Shown: positions 9,881 to 17,730 of the stretch, one piece after another
Layout: each line of letters opens with the position of its first letter
Position numbering within the stretch: the first letter of the stretch is position 1
Assembly: GCA_003210775.1 (NCBI GenBank)
Contig: QCUI01000018.1
Location: 1 to 34,229, forward strand
Length of the DNA: 34,229 bases
Reading direction: 5' to 3'
DNA from: Synechococcus sp. AG-679-A04
Lineage (GTDB): Bacteria; Cyanobacteriota; Cyanobacteriia; PCC-6307; Cyanobiaceae
The notes under the pieces: model-generated
The model's database searches: none
Told to the model about the DNA's origin: nothing
Seen by the model: the letters and a program-made list of their open reading frames with translations, nothing else
Made by a program: the position numbers and the translations under genes

Positions 9881-11259
9881 TGTCGACCCTCTCCAATCTT
9901 CTGATCACGGTGGCGCCCGGAGAAATCCTGGTCGAAATAGTCAGCTGGCTGTCGTTTGTGCAGCGCTGGCCTGTTCTGATTCAGCTAGTCCTGGTGCTGT
10001 TCGTGCTTTTGATTGCGCGCACACGCAGCATTCTTCTCAGGCGCAACCAACGCCTGCAGCGCCTACTGAATCGAGCAGGGCTGCATCAACGCTTCCCAGA
10101 TTCAATCCGGGTGTTGATGGGACCAGCACTGGTGCTGTTGATGGCAGCAGTCTTCGCGCTAATCCAGGTTCCCTTCGGACTGCTGCGTTACTTCGGACTG
10201 CTCTGGCTTGGCTGGAATCTATTCACGCCCTTGAAAATGTTGGTGGAAAAAACCAATCCCCGCTTCCCGATTGCAGAAATAGAAACCACCCTTTTCAAAC
10301 CGATCTATGTCTTTACAGCAACTTTGTCGCTGCTGAGCCTGCTGGGTAGTCGCGAAAACCTCGCGAGAATTGGAGTCGCCAATCTCTTCGGAGTTGAGAT
10401 GACTCTCGGCAAAATGTATACGGCCATTGTGGCGATTTATCTGATCGTGACCATTGCCTCCAGGCCAGCAGCATTAATGGCCTGGTTGAGCGGTGTGATC
10501 TTCGGAGTCCGGAAACGCAATCAGCGTGGTCTGGAGCTGTTGTTCCGCTACAGCGTGATCGGCATCGGCATCATCGGCGTGGCCTATTACATCGGCATCA
10601 ACGGCAACGCCTTTATTGCAATCGCCGGTGGATTATCAGTGGGAATTGGATTCGGCACCAAAGAAATTATCTCCAACTTCATCAGCAGCATCTGGCTGCT
10701 GTTCGAAGGATCCGTTCGACCTGGTGAGATTCTGATGATCGACGGTGACCCCTGCACCGTGCGCAAACTGGGTCTACGGGCCACACAGCTGAGGCGTGGT
10801 CGAGATGGCGCCGAACTGCTAATTCCCAATCAAAACTTTTTTACTCAGGAAGCCGCGTCTTATACAGCGACAGAAACCTCGAGGCGCGACAGCGTGGTGG
10901 TGGGTGCGGCTTATCGACATGACCCCGACAAGATCATCGACATGCTGCTGGAGATCGCAGCAGAACATTCCAAGGTGAGAAAGTATCCGCCTGCAGCGGC
11001 TTTTGTGACTGAATTTGCTGAATCCTCGATCAACTACAAGATGTTGTTCTGGGTCGCAGATCCTCTCGATGCATTCAATGTGGGCAGTGATTTGCGTCGT
11101 GCGATCTGGAAACGCTTCGAGAAAGAGAAGATCACCATTCCCTTCCCTCAGCGCCAGATCTACCCGATGGAGTGGCCGCCCAAAACGCAACAAAGCCTCA
11201 GGCCCCAGCTGCAAGCTGAGCAGGTGATTGATCAAGACGCTGCAGAAGACATGAGCTAG
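9877..11259 (+). CDS. MscS-type mechanosensitive channel, cassette 1
   Basis: A 460-residue membrane protein with extra N-terminal membrane segments (about 29-47, 79-100, 105-122, 145-160, 180-200) ahead of the MscS core. The pore helix is 'AIAGGLSVGIGFGTKEIISN' followed by 'FISSIWLLFEGSVRPGE'. The cytoplasmic beta domain carries 'DGDPCTVRKLGLRATQL' and 'ELLIPNQNFF', and the vestibule ends with the usual 'ITIPFPQ'. A Gln/Asp-rich tail follows. It opens with ATG overlapping the lipoprotein stop, so the two should be made together. MscS channels release solutes during hypo-osmotic shock; whether this one is gated by tension or by its partner is unknown. Confidence 0.9.
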   Translation: MMSTLSNLLITVAPGEILVEIVSWLSFVQRWPVLIQLVLVLFVLLIARTRSILLRRNQRLQRLLNRAGLHQRFPDSIRVLMGPALVLLMAAVFALIQVPFGLLRYFGLLWLGWNLFTPLKMLVEKTNPRFPIAEIETTLFKPIYVFTATLSLLSLLGSRENLARIGVANLFGVEMTLGKMYTAIVAIYLIVTIASRPAALMAWLSGVIFGVRKRNQRGLELLFRYSVIGIGIIGVAYYIGINGNAFIAIAGGLSVGIGFGTKEIISNFISSIWLLFEGSVRPGEILMIDGDPCTVRKLGLRATQLRRGRDGAELLIPNQNFFTQEAASYTATETSRRDSVVVGAAYRHDPDKIIDMLLEIAAEHSKVRKYPPAAAFVTEFAESSINYKMLFWVADPLDAFNVGSDLRRAIWKRFEKEKITIPFPQRQIYPMEWPPKTQQSLRPQLQAEQVIDQDAAEDMS

Positions 11260-11285
11260 GTTCGCGACTGCGACGCACGGGTCTC

Positions 11286-12392
11286 GTGACTGAGTCTCAT
11301 TTGGCCGTGAAATTACACCTGCAATTCCTGCAAACCAACACTGGATTGCTGGTGGGAACCCTGGCTCTTCTCGGTGCCTGGCTGCTGCTGCAGATCCTGA
11401 GCCGCCATGGACGCAACATGGGCAGCCATCTCGCCGCAGCGCTGCGACGCCCTGTGCTGTTCGGGCTCGGCACCTCGCTTTACGCCAGCTGGATCATCCA
11501 TCAGCTCAACGAAGGGCTTGAGCTGGGACTCCTGGCTCAGACTGAGGTGAACAGGATTTCCACAACCCTAGTGATCGCCAGTATCACCTGGGCCGTGATG
11601 AATATCGGCCAGACCGTGCTGCGATCTACCGCAATGAGGCGGTGGATTCAAATCGAAGACCAGCAGGATGAGTCCATGCTGATCAATGTGATGAGCAGGC
11701 TTTACACCATTGCTGTGCTGCTTGTTGTGACCGCAGCTCTGATGGTGAACTTCGGAGTTCCATCGGGAGCCATTGCCACCATGCTGGGCGGAGCAGGCAT
11801 AGGCCTCTCCTTCGCAACCCAACAAATCAGTCAGAACTTTCTCTCTGGCTTCATGCTGTTTTTCAACCGTCCATTTCGAGAAGGCGACTGGATCAACGCA
11901 AACGACCTGGAAGGCACTGTTGAAAACATTGGCTGGTACTACACACGGATTCGCACCTTTGACCGCCGGCCCCTTTACATCCCGAATTCAGTATTTGCAA
12001 CAAACCCGATTCAAAATCCTGGGGAAATGTATAACCGCAGAATTCGCGCGAATATCAGCTTGCGCTATGAAGATTTAGGCAAAATTGATGGCATCACCAA
12101 AGAAGTGCGCCAGCGCCTTCAGCAACATCCAGACATTGACCAGAGTCAGATTATTCTTGTCAACTTCAACGAATGGGATGCCTCATCCATCAACATGATG
12201 GTTTACTGCTTCACTAAAACAACGGTATGGAAAGACTGGCTAGATATTCAGCAATCCATTTTCCTTGACATCGCAGGAATTGTTCAACGCAGCGGCGCTG
12301 ACTTTGCCTTTGATTGCACCACACTGTACCCTGCACCAAATATCGCTCCAAATGCAATCAATGCTGCCCTAGGCAGGCAAGAGCAAGAATGA
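11286..12392 (+). CDS. MscS-type channel of a different subfamily
   Basis: A 368-residue MscS protein with four to five membrane segments. Its pore helix ('AIATMLGGAGIGLSFATQQI' then 'SQNFLSGFMLFFNRPFREGD') and beta domain ('LEGTVENIGWYYTRIRTFDR', 'LYIPNSVF') resemble the YnaI/MscM-like subgroup. It lacks the 'GDPC.V.KLGLRAT' signature of the three paired channels, so it is not a recent duplicate of them. It lies 26 bases after cassette 1 on the same strand and may share its transcript. It has no lipoprotein partner of its own. The GTG start at 11286 is the first in frame. Confidence 0.88.
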   Translation: MTESHLAVKLHLQFLQTNTGLLVGTLALLGAWLLLQILSRHGRNMGSHLAAALRRPVLFGLGTSLYASWIIHQLNEGLELGLLAQTEVNRISTTLVIASITWAVMNIGQTVLRSTAMRRWIQIEDQQDESMLINVMSRLYTIAVLLVVTAALMVNFGVPSGAIATMLGGAGIGLSFATQQISQNFLSGFMLFFNRPFREGDWINANDLEGTVENIGWYYTRIRTFDRRPLYIPNSVFATNPIQNPGEMYNRRIRANISLRYEDLGKIDGITKEVRQRLQQHPDIDQSQIILVNFNEWDASSINMMVYCFTKTTVWKDWLDIQQSIFLDIAGIVQRSGADFAFDCTTLYPAPNIAPNAINAALGRQEQE

Positions 12393-12658
12393 TCCTCCCT
12401 CGCTCAGCGAAGCTGAAGGACTCTCCGCGGATAGACTGAAACCTGGCGGCCAAAACAAACCATACACGAATAACTTGCAAGTCATCCAAACAGCACCTGC
12501 AATACTTTGCTCTTCAACATCAGGAATGTCAGCATAATCTGAACAAATGATTCAAATGCATGCGTTGAACAATTACAATTGAGCTCTATTTTTATTTTTT
12601 TATTTGCAGAGATGCAAGGCCACAGATAACATAACAAGGTGCAACGATTAACTTTGCA
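12393..12658. other. A+T-rich intergenic region before cassette 2
   Basis: About 266 bases with no convincing ORF. Composition shifts from GC-rich to strongly A+T-rich, including a T-rich tract near 12588-12606, shortly before the cassette 2 start. It presumably carries the cassette 2 promoter; I cannot assign -35/-10 boxes reliably. No hairpin with a T-run terminator was found after the preceding channel gene. Confidence 0.5.
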
Positions 12659-13921
12659 ATGCTGTTGCCAAGACGTCCAAAAATCCCGCTGGTCATTGCC
12701 GCACTAGCCATTACAAACCTCTTAATGGGCTGCGGCAAAGGCTTTCAGCCACGAAACACACTCTTCATTGCTTATGGCATAGACGAAGTCAACTTCTCGA
12801 AGGCAACGAAAACACGCATTGAGGGGAGAATTGCGGAATTCACAGAAAATTTCAAACGGTCTCATCCCGAAGTTCAGGTTGTCTTGTCTGTTTACAAAGG
12901 CGCTCGAATTTGGGAAGATATTATCAGGGATAGCAAACTCAATTTAGGCCCAGATCTGATCATTTCAAATGAGATCATCATCAAATTCCTTCACCAGGAG
13001 GGATTTGCAGCTCCGCTTCCAGCTCAAATCGATTGGGATCAGACATACGACCCATTACTAAAAGAAATTGCAAGCACTGATGGCCAATATATTGCAGCAC
13101 CTTTTTTGACTTTTACGCAGGTAGCTTGCTATAACAAAAAAACTGTTCCATCTCCACCTCAAACCATCCCAGAGCTGGAAAAACTCACCGCCAGTGGAAC
13201 ACGTGTCGGCTTATCTTTAGAGCCAGCAATGCTTCTATGGACAGCAGGTTCATTGGGCGCCATCAAAGAGATCAGCGCACTCGGGCTCAATAAAAGCAAA
13301 AGCGCAGATACAAAAGCAATTCACTCTTGGCTTGCTTGGCTTCGCAAAGCTGCGTTCTATCAAAATATTTCTTTCTTCAAATCTTACGTACGACTAGATG
13401 CATCGTTGATCAACAATGAACTCGACTGGATCACCTGTCGTGCCTCAGAGATTGAAAAAATTCGCAACAAGATGGGGGACTCTCTTGGAGTGTCTGCACT
13501 TCCGAATGGTGCACGAACTGCTGCCTTCCCCTGGCCTAGCTTTATCTCATTTGGACTCGGAATAAATTCCAGTCCAGCACAACGAGATACCGCCATTAAA
13601 TATATTCAATCAAGCACAAATGTGATCATACAAAGGCAGCTCATGCTCCGCAACGCTGACTTTCTAGCGACCAACAAACATGTGTCAATTCCAATTAGCA
13701 GCTCGCGAACATTGCAAGCCTTGAATACATCCTTTAACAAGCAGGTCAGAGGATATACGAAGGAGTGGCCTGGGGTGATCGACTTTTTATCAGGTCACAA
13801 GAATCATCCCAATCGATACCAAGAAGTTAGTTCCGCCCTCGCTGATCTAACCAGTGGCTACTTAAAAGTGGATCAAGCATTAGATATTCTTTCCAACTTC
13901 AAACAAGGCAGCGAGCCATGA
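12659..13921 (+). CDS. Solute-binding-protein-like lipoprotein, cassette 2
   Basis: A 420-residue paralogue of the cassette 1 and 3 lipoproteins. The signal peptide ends in lipobox LLMGC (Cys25). Shared blocks are 'NLGPDLIISNEIIIKFL', 'TFTQVACYNK', 'ASGTRVGLSLEPAMLLWTAG', 'SWLAWLRKAAFYQNISFF', 'NELDWITCR', 'MGDSLGVSALPNG' and 'LGINSSPAQRD'. The two mature cysteines (157 and 260) match the paralogues in place and spacing. The DNA is visibly more A+T-rich than cassettes 1 and 3, and lysine is commoner, suggesting separate acquisition or slower amelioration. No strong Shine-Dalgarno sequence sits close to the ATG. The stop overlaps the channel gene. Confidence 0.8.
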   Translation: MLLPRRPKIPLVIAALAITNLLMGCGKGFQPRNTLFIAYGIDEVNFSKATKTRIEGRIAEFTENFKRSHPEVQVVLSVYKGARIWEDIIRDSKLNLGPDLIISNEIIIKFLHQEGFAAPLPAQIDWDQTYDPLLKEIASTDGQYIAAPFLTFTQVACYNKKTVPSPPQTIPELEKLTASGTRVGLSLEPAMLLWTAGSLGAIKEISALGLNKSKSADTKAIHSWLAWLRKAAFYQNISFFKSYVRLDASLINNELDWITCRASEIEKIRNKMGDSLGVSALPNGARTAAFPWPSFISFGLGINSSPAQRDTAIKYIQSSTNVIIQRQLMLRNADFLATNKHVSIPISSSRTLQALNTSFNKQVRGYTKEWPGVIDFLSGHKNHPNRYQEVSSALADLTSGYLKVDQALDILSNFKQGSEP

Positions 13922-15108
13922 ATGCAGTTCTCAAGGAGCTCTCTGCCTGGCTTGGATATCTCGATCGCCAAGCCGTTAGCTGGCAATTGGGATTCATTCT
14001 ATTAGCCCTCATCGCAGCAACGATCTTGCACAAATACAGGAAGGGCCACCGTGTGTCTTCCTCTCTCGACCTGCTCTTTGGTCCCCTGCTACTGCTGGTA
14101 CCCAGCATTTTACTAAAACTCATTGCTGTTCCCACAGGAATCAGCACGCAGTTCGGCTGGATCTGGAGTCTATGGAACGTCGTGAGCTGGTTAGAGCTAA
14201 AACTTCAAAAGAGAGGCAACGCTTCTCGATTCACACCTTGGCTAGGCAAGGTGGTACGGCCAACCATTCTGGTCGCCGCCATTGTTTATTTCATCGATCG
14301 TCTGAGCAGTATTTCATCGATCGCACTCATTCAGGTAGGCACCATTCTTGAGGCAGAGCTTGCGATCGGCAATGTTTTTGTATCACTCGTGGGCCTCTAT
14401 CTAATCTTCGTTTGCAGCCGAACAATAGCCTTTATGATGGCCTGGCTGTTGCAAACTATTCTGAGAACCAAAACGCAAAGTCGCAAACTACTCGAACAAC
14501 TTATTCAATACCTAATCGTCGGTATCGGCACTTTATTAATAGCCCTGCAGGCAGGTTTCAACGCCACGGCTTTGTTATGGATCTCAGGTGGTTTGTCCTT
14601 TGGCCTTGGTTTTAGCCTCAAAGAAATCATGACTAATCTTCTGAGCGGTATCTGGCTTTTACTCGAAGGTTGGATTCAACCAGGGGAAGTTCTAATGATC
14701 AACGGAGATCCCTGCCGTGTTACGAAACTAGGCCTCAGAGCCACTGAATTATCAAGATCGCGTGATGATGCGACCTTATTGATCCCCAACTTCACCTTCT
14801 TCACTAAGGATGCTGAATCCTTCACCGCTGGAGAAAACGACCGGCGTGAATCGATTCATGTGAGTGCTGATTACCAGCACGAACCGAAGGCCGTGATCGC
14901 TGTGCTTGAACAAGTTGCTAAAAAACATCAGCGAGTGCTCAAAATGCCGTCACCAAAAGCCTTTGCCATCGATTTCTCTGAATCATCGATCGACTACAAA
15001 CTCAAGTTTTCAGTTCCTAATCCTCTCGAGGCCTTGACCATCGGGAGTGAATTAAGGCAGGCCATCTGGGTCGCTTTTGCTGACAATGGCATCAAAGCCA
15101 CCAACTAA
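13918..15108 (+). CDS. MscS-type channel, cassette 2, with shortened C terminus
   Basis: A 396-residue channel starting in an ATGA overlap with the lipoprotein. It has several N-terminal membrane segments, the pore helix 'ISGGLSFGLGFSLKEIMTNL' with 'LSGIWLLLEGWIQPGE', the beta-domain signature 'NGDPCRVTKLGLRATELSR' and 'TLLIPNFTFF'. It is clearly homologous to the other paired channels up to 'GSELRQAIWVAF'. After that it ends in 'ADNGIKATN', without the 'I.IPFPQ' strand and tail of the other two. In MscS that strand helps close the cytoplasmic vestibule, so the end looks trimmed. The last four bases overlap the 3' end of the convergent ABC permease gene. Confidence 0.87.
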   Translation: MNAVLKELSAWLGYLDRQAVSWQLGFILLALIAATILHKYRKGHRVSSSLDLLFGPLLLLVPSILLKLIAVPTGISTQFGWIWSLWNVVSWLELKLQKRGNASRFTPWLGKVVRPTILVAAIVYFIDRLSSISSIALIQVGTILEAELAIGNVFVSLVGLYLIFVCSRTIAFMMAWLLQTILRTKTQSRKLLEQLIQYLIVGIGTLLIALQAGFNATALLWISGGLSFGLGFSLKEIMTNLLSGIWLLLEGWIQPGEVLMINGDPCRVTKLGLRATELSRSRDDATLLIPNFTFFTKDAESFTAGENDRRESIHVSADYQHEPKAVIAVLEQVAKKHQRVLKMPSPKAFAIDFSESSIDYKLKFSVPNPLEALTIGSELRQAIWVAFADNGIKATN

Positions 15109-15893
15109 CTGGAGGCCGAGGTGTAGTGCCGCAACGCGAACAACCAGAACCCCCTGGCAGCAGCAAAAAAGCCGCCAGCCAAGACAAACCCCAAAGCCAG
15201 CAAGGGGAGTGAAGCCCGACCCAGCAGCACCTCAGCAGGCACTGTGGTGAGAAACGCCACAGGAACCACCAAGGTGAACAGCAGCCGCAAGGAGGCGGGA
15301 TAGGCCTCAAGCGGGTAGCGCCCCGATGCCAGCACGGCCCGCAGCACTTCCGTGGCGTTCCAAGTCTTCACGAACCAGATGCTGGTGGCAGCGATCAGAA
15401 ACCAGAGCGAATAAAGGATCACTGCAGCCACCATCAGCATCAGCAACACGGCGACCAGTAAAGGTGGAGTCAACACGACGCCGGATTGGTGCGCGCCCCA
15501 ACCGGCCAGGCCAAGGCCCAGAACAACTTCAGAAAGCCCTGCTGGAGCAAACGTGCGCAATGACACCCAGAACTGACTATCGATCGGTTTAAGCAGCACG
15601 AAATCAAGGGTGCCCTCCCGCACATAGGTGACGATCGCTCCCAGGTTGGGCCGCAGCCATGCGGTCGTCATGCCGTCGAACACGGTGTAGAAGCCCTGGA
15701 CGATCAAAGCCTGGTTCCAGTTCCATCCTCCAAGCTCCCGGCCGGGCCCGAAGAAGAGAGACAACAGCAGCAGGCTGCCGCCCAGGCTGAGGACCACGGC
15801 CAGCAGCTCCACCACCACATTCAGCTGATATTCCAGCTGGGTGGCCAGAGCGGTACCCCAGAAACGGCGCAAGGTTCGCCAATAGCGCCCCAT
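15105..15893 (-). CDS. ABC-2 family permease (DUF990-type), second subunit
   Basis: A 262-residue membrane protein with about six hydrophobic segments, beginning MGRYWRTLRRFWGTAL. I chose ATG 15893 because it sits one base after the stop of the preceding permease and the longer in-frame extension is a cysteine-rich shadow of that gene. The 'NQALIVQGFYTVFDGMTTAW' and 'VREGTLDFVLLKPIDSQFWV' blocks are typical of the paired DUF990/ABC-2 permeases. It should form a heterodimeric pore with the next subunit, powered by the adjacent ATPase. From memory, related three-gene sets in Synechocystis have been linked to viologen export; the substrate here is unknown. Confidence 0.88.
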   Translation of the reverse strand: MGRYWRTLRRFWGTALATQLEYQLNVVVELLAVVLSLGGSLLLLSLFFGPGRELGGWNWNQALIVQGFYTVFDGMTTAWLRPNLGAIVTYVREGTLDFVLLKPIDSQFWVSLRTFAPAGLSEVVLGLGLAGWGAHQSGVVLTPPLLVAVLLMLMVAAVILYSLWFLIAATSIWFVKTWNATEVLRAVLASGRYPLEAYPASLRLLFTLVVPVAFLTTVPAEVLLGRASLPLLALGFVLAGGFFAAARGFWLFALRHYTSASS

Positions 15894-15894
15894 C

Positions 15895-16692
15895 TCAGGC
15901 CCCCATGGCGCTGTAGCGCCGAACACCGGCTCGCCAGAGCAACAACACCAGCGGCAGCAGCAGCAACACCCAGGCCAGCTGTGCCCCGAAGCCCGCTGCC
16001 AGATTGACCGCATCACCGGAAAGGACCCGAGCCGGAAAATCAATCAGATAGGGAAACGGTGTCCAGCGCACCCAGTCCTGCACTGCGGGCGGGAAGGCCG
16101 TGAGCGGAGCCAGCAGTCCGGAGAAAAACAGAAAGGGAAGAAACAGCAACCGCTCCAGCGCCGTGGCCTTCTCACTCCAGAAACACAGCGATGCAATCAG
16201 GCTCTGAAGCAGAAAGGCGATTGCAAAGGCCATCCAGGTGGCGATCCAGGCCAGCAAAAATCCACCCAGCGATGGAATCCAAAAGGCCTGCGGCTGAATC
16301 AGAAAAAACACACCGGCGATGCCAGCAGCAAAGGGCAGACGGGTGAGCTGCTCACCCAGATGCGAAGCCACATAGCGCCAGAGGGGATGGAGAGGCTGCA
16401 ACAGATAAGGCGACAGCCTTCCCAGCAGCGCATCTTCCTCAAAGGCGTAGACCATCCAAACCACCGAAAACTGACGCACCAGAAAAGCGCTGAGGAAATA
16501 ACGATCCAGAGCCACTCCGTCCAAACCCAGTTGAGCTCGCGCGTCACTGCCGCTCCAGAGGCTGAGCATGATGAATGGCAATACTCCAGACAAGGCCCAG
16601 AGAGCGATCTCAGCTCGGTACTCGAGCATGTGTGCGTACTGACTGCCGAGCAGCGCACGCACGATTCTCCGGTTGAGCCCAAAGATCCGCAT
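15895..16692 (-). CDS. ABC-2 family permease (DUF990-type), first subunit
   Basis: A 265-residue permease with six membrane segments. It begins 'MRIFGLNRRIVRALLGSQYA' and continues with 'MLEYRAEIALWALSGVLPFI', a characteristic start of this family. An acidic loop 'YAFEEDALLGRLSPYLLQPL' probably contacts the ATPase. Its ATG overlaps the stop of the ATPase gene (ATGA), and the partner permease follows after one base, so the three are translationally coupled. It resembles its partner in length and topology but not closely in sequence. Confidence 0.88.
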   Translation of the reverse strand: MRIFGLNRRIVRALLGSQYAHMLEYRAEIALWALSGVLPFIMLSLWSGSDARAQLGLDGVALDRYFLSAFLVRQFSVVWMVYAFEEDALLGRLSPYLLQPLHPLWRYVASHLGEQLTRLPFAAGIAGVFFLIQPQAFWIPSLGGFLLAWIATWMAFAIAFLLQSLIASLCFWSEKATALERLLFLPFLFFSGLLAPLTAFPPAVQDWVRWTPFPYLIDFPARVLSGDAVNLAAGFGAQLAWVLLLLPLVLLLWRAGVRRYSAMGA

Positions 16693-17666
16693 CAGAGGCT
16701 TCCCTGGCGGAACAACTCGCCGATCAGCTGATCGATCGGAGGATCATTCACCTCCAGGTCGCGCACTTCGAAACGCTCCAACACCTCCGCCAGAACCCTG
16801 GTGAGAGAGGAAGGCTCCACTCGCAAGTTGACCTCACAGTTCTCAAGGCTGTCGAGCCGACCTAACCCGGTGAAGGCTTCTGCAGGCGCAGGCTCTTTCA
16901 GCTCGAGCCGCACATGGCGCTCCGGCGCCAGACGACTAGCAAGGCGATCCAGGGCTCCGTCGTGAAACAACTGCCCCTGATGAATCAGCAGCACCCGCGG
17001 GCATAGGGCTGTGATGTCGGCCATGTAATGACTGGTGAGCAAAACAGTGGCACCAGTGCGGCGGTTGTAATCGGCAAGAAACTGGCGCACCCGCATCTGG
17101 GCATTCACATCCAGCCCCAGGGTCGGTTCATCCAGAAACAGCACCTCGGGTTCGTGCAGCAAGGCAGCAAGCAACTCGGCCTTCATGCGCTGACCCAGCG
17201 ACAACTTGCGCACCGGACGGGTGAGTTCTTCGCCCAGCTCAAGCAGGTCCGACAGCTCGGCGATGCGTCTGCTGGCAACGCGATCCGGAATGCCGTACAC
17301 CGCCGCGTTGACGCGTAACGAATCCATTGGCGGCAGATCCCAGATGAGCTGTTGCTTCTGGCCCATCACGAGCGTGATCCGCCGCAGAAAATCAGGATGC
17401 CGTCGTTGGGGTTGATGACCAGCCACCAGCACCTGACCGGAACTGGGATAGATCAGCCCACAGAGCATTTTGAGCGTGGTCGTCTTGCCGGCTCCATTGG
17501 CTCCGAGAAAGCCCACCATCTCGCCGGGAGCGATCTCAAACGAAACATCCCGCACCGCGAACACATCGCGCTGTCGACGACGCAGAAAATGCCGCAAGGT
17601 GCCGGCCAAACCAGGCTGTTTATCAGCGACGCGGTACGTCTTGCTCAGCCTTTCGACCGTGATCAA
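16692..17666 (-). CDS. ABC exporter ATP-binding protein
   Basis: A 324-residue ABC ATPase with Walker A GANGAGKTT (residues 55-63), Q-loop 'MGQKQQLIWDLPPMDSL', signature LSLGQRMK, Walker B 'VLFLDEPTLGLD' and H-loop 'LLTSHYM'. A C-terminal extension of about 100 residues (from 'HVRLELKEPAPAEAF') is typical of ABC-2 exporters such as the NatA/DrrA type. The start is a TTG at 17666, giving 'MITVERLSKTYRV'; a nearby ATG upstream is out of frame. The gene lies 64 bases downstream of valS and heads the three-gene exporter operon. Confidence 0.93.
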   Translation of the reverse strand: MITVERLSKTYRVADKQPGLAGTLRHFLRRRQRDVFAVRDVSFEIAPGEMVGFLGANGAGKTTTLKMLCGLIYPSSGQVLVAGHQPQRRHPDFLRRITLVMGQKQQLIWDLPPMDSLRVNAAVYGIPDRVASRRIAELSDLLELGEELTRPVRKLSLGQRMKAELLAALLHEPEVLFLDEPTLGLDVNAQMRVRQFLADYNRRTGATVLLTSHYMADITALCPRVLLIHQGQLFHDGALDRLASRLAPERHVRLELKEPAPAEAFTGLGRLDSLENCEVNLRVEPSSLTRVLAEVLERFEVRDLEVNDPPIDQLIGELFRQGSL

Positions 17667-17730
17667 CGGAGAGTCCAGCGGTCATGGGCAGAGCTTGACG
17701 AAGGCTAGGGATCTGAACGGCGGAAGCGAC

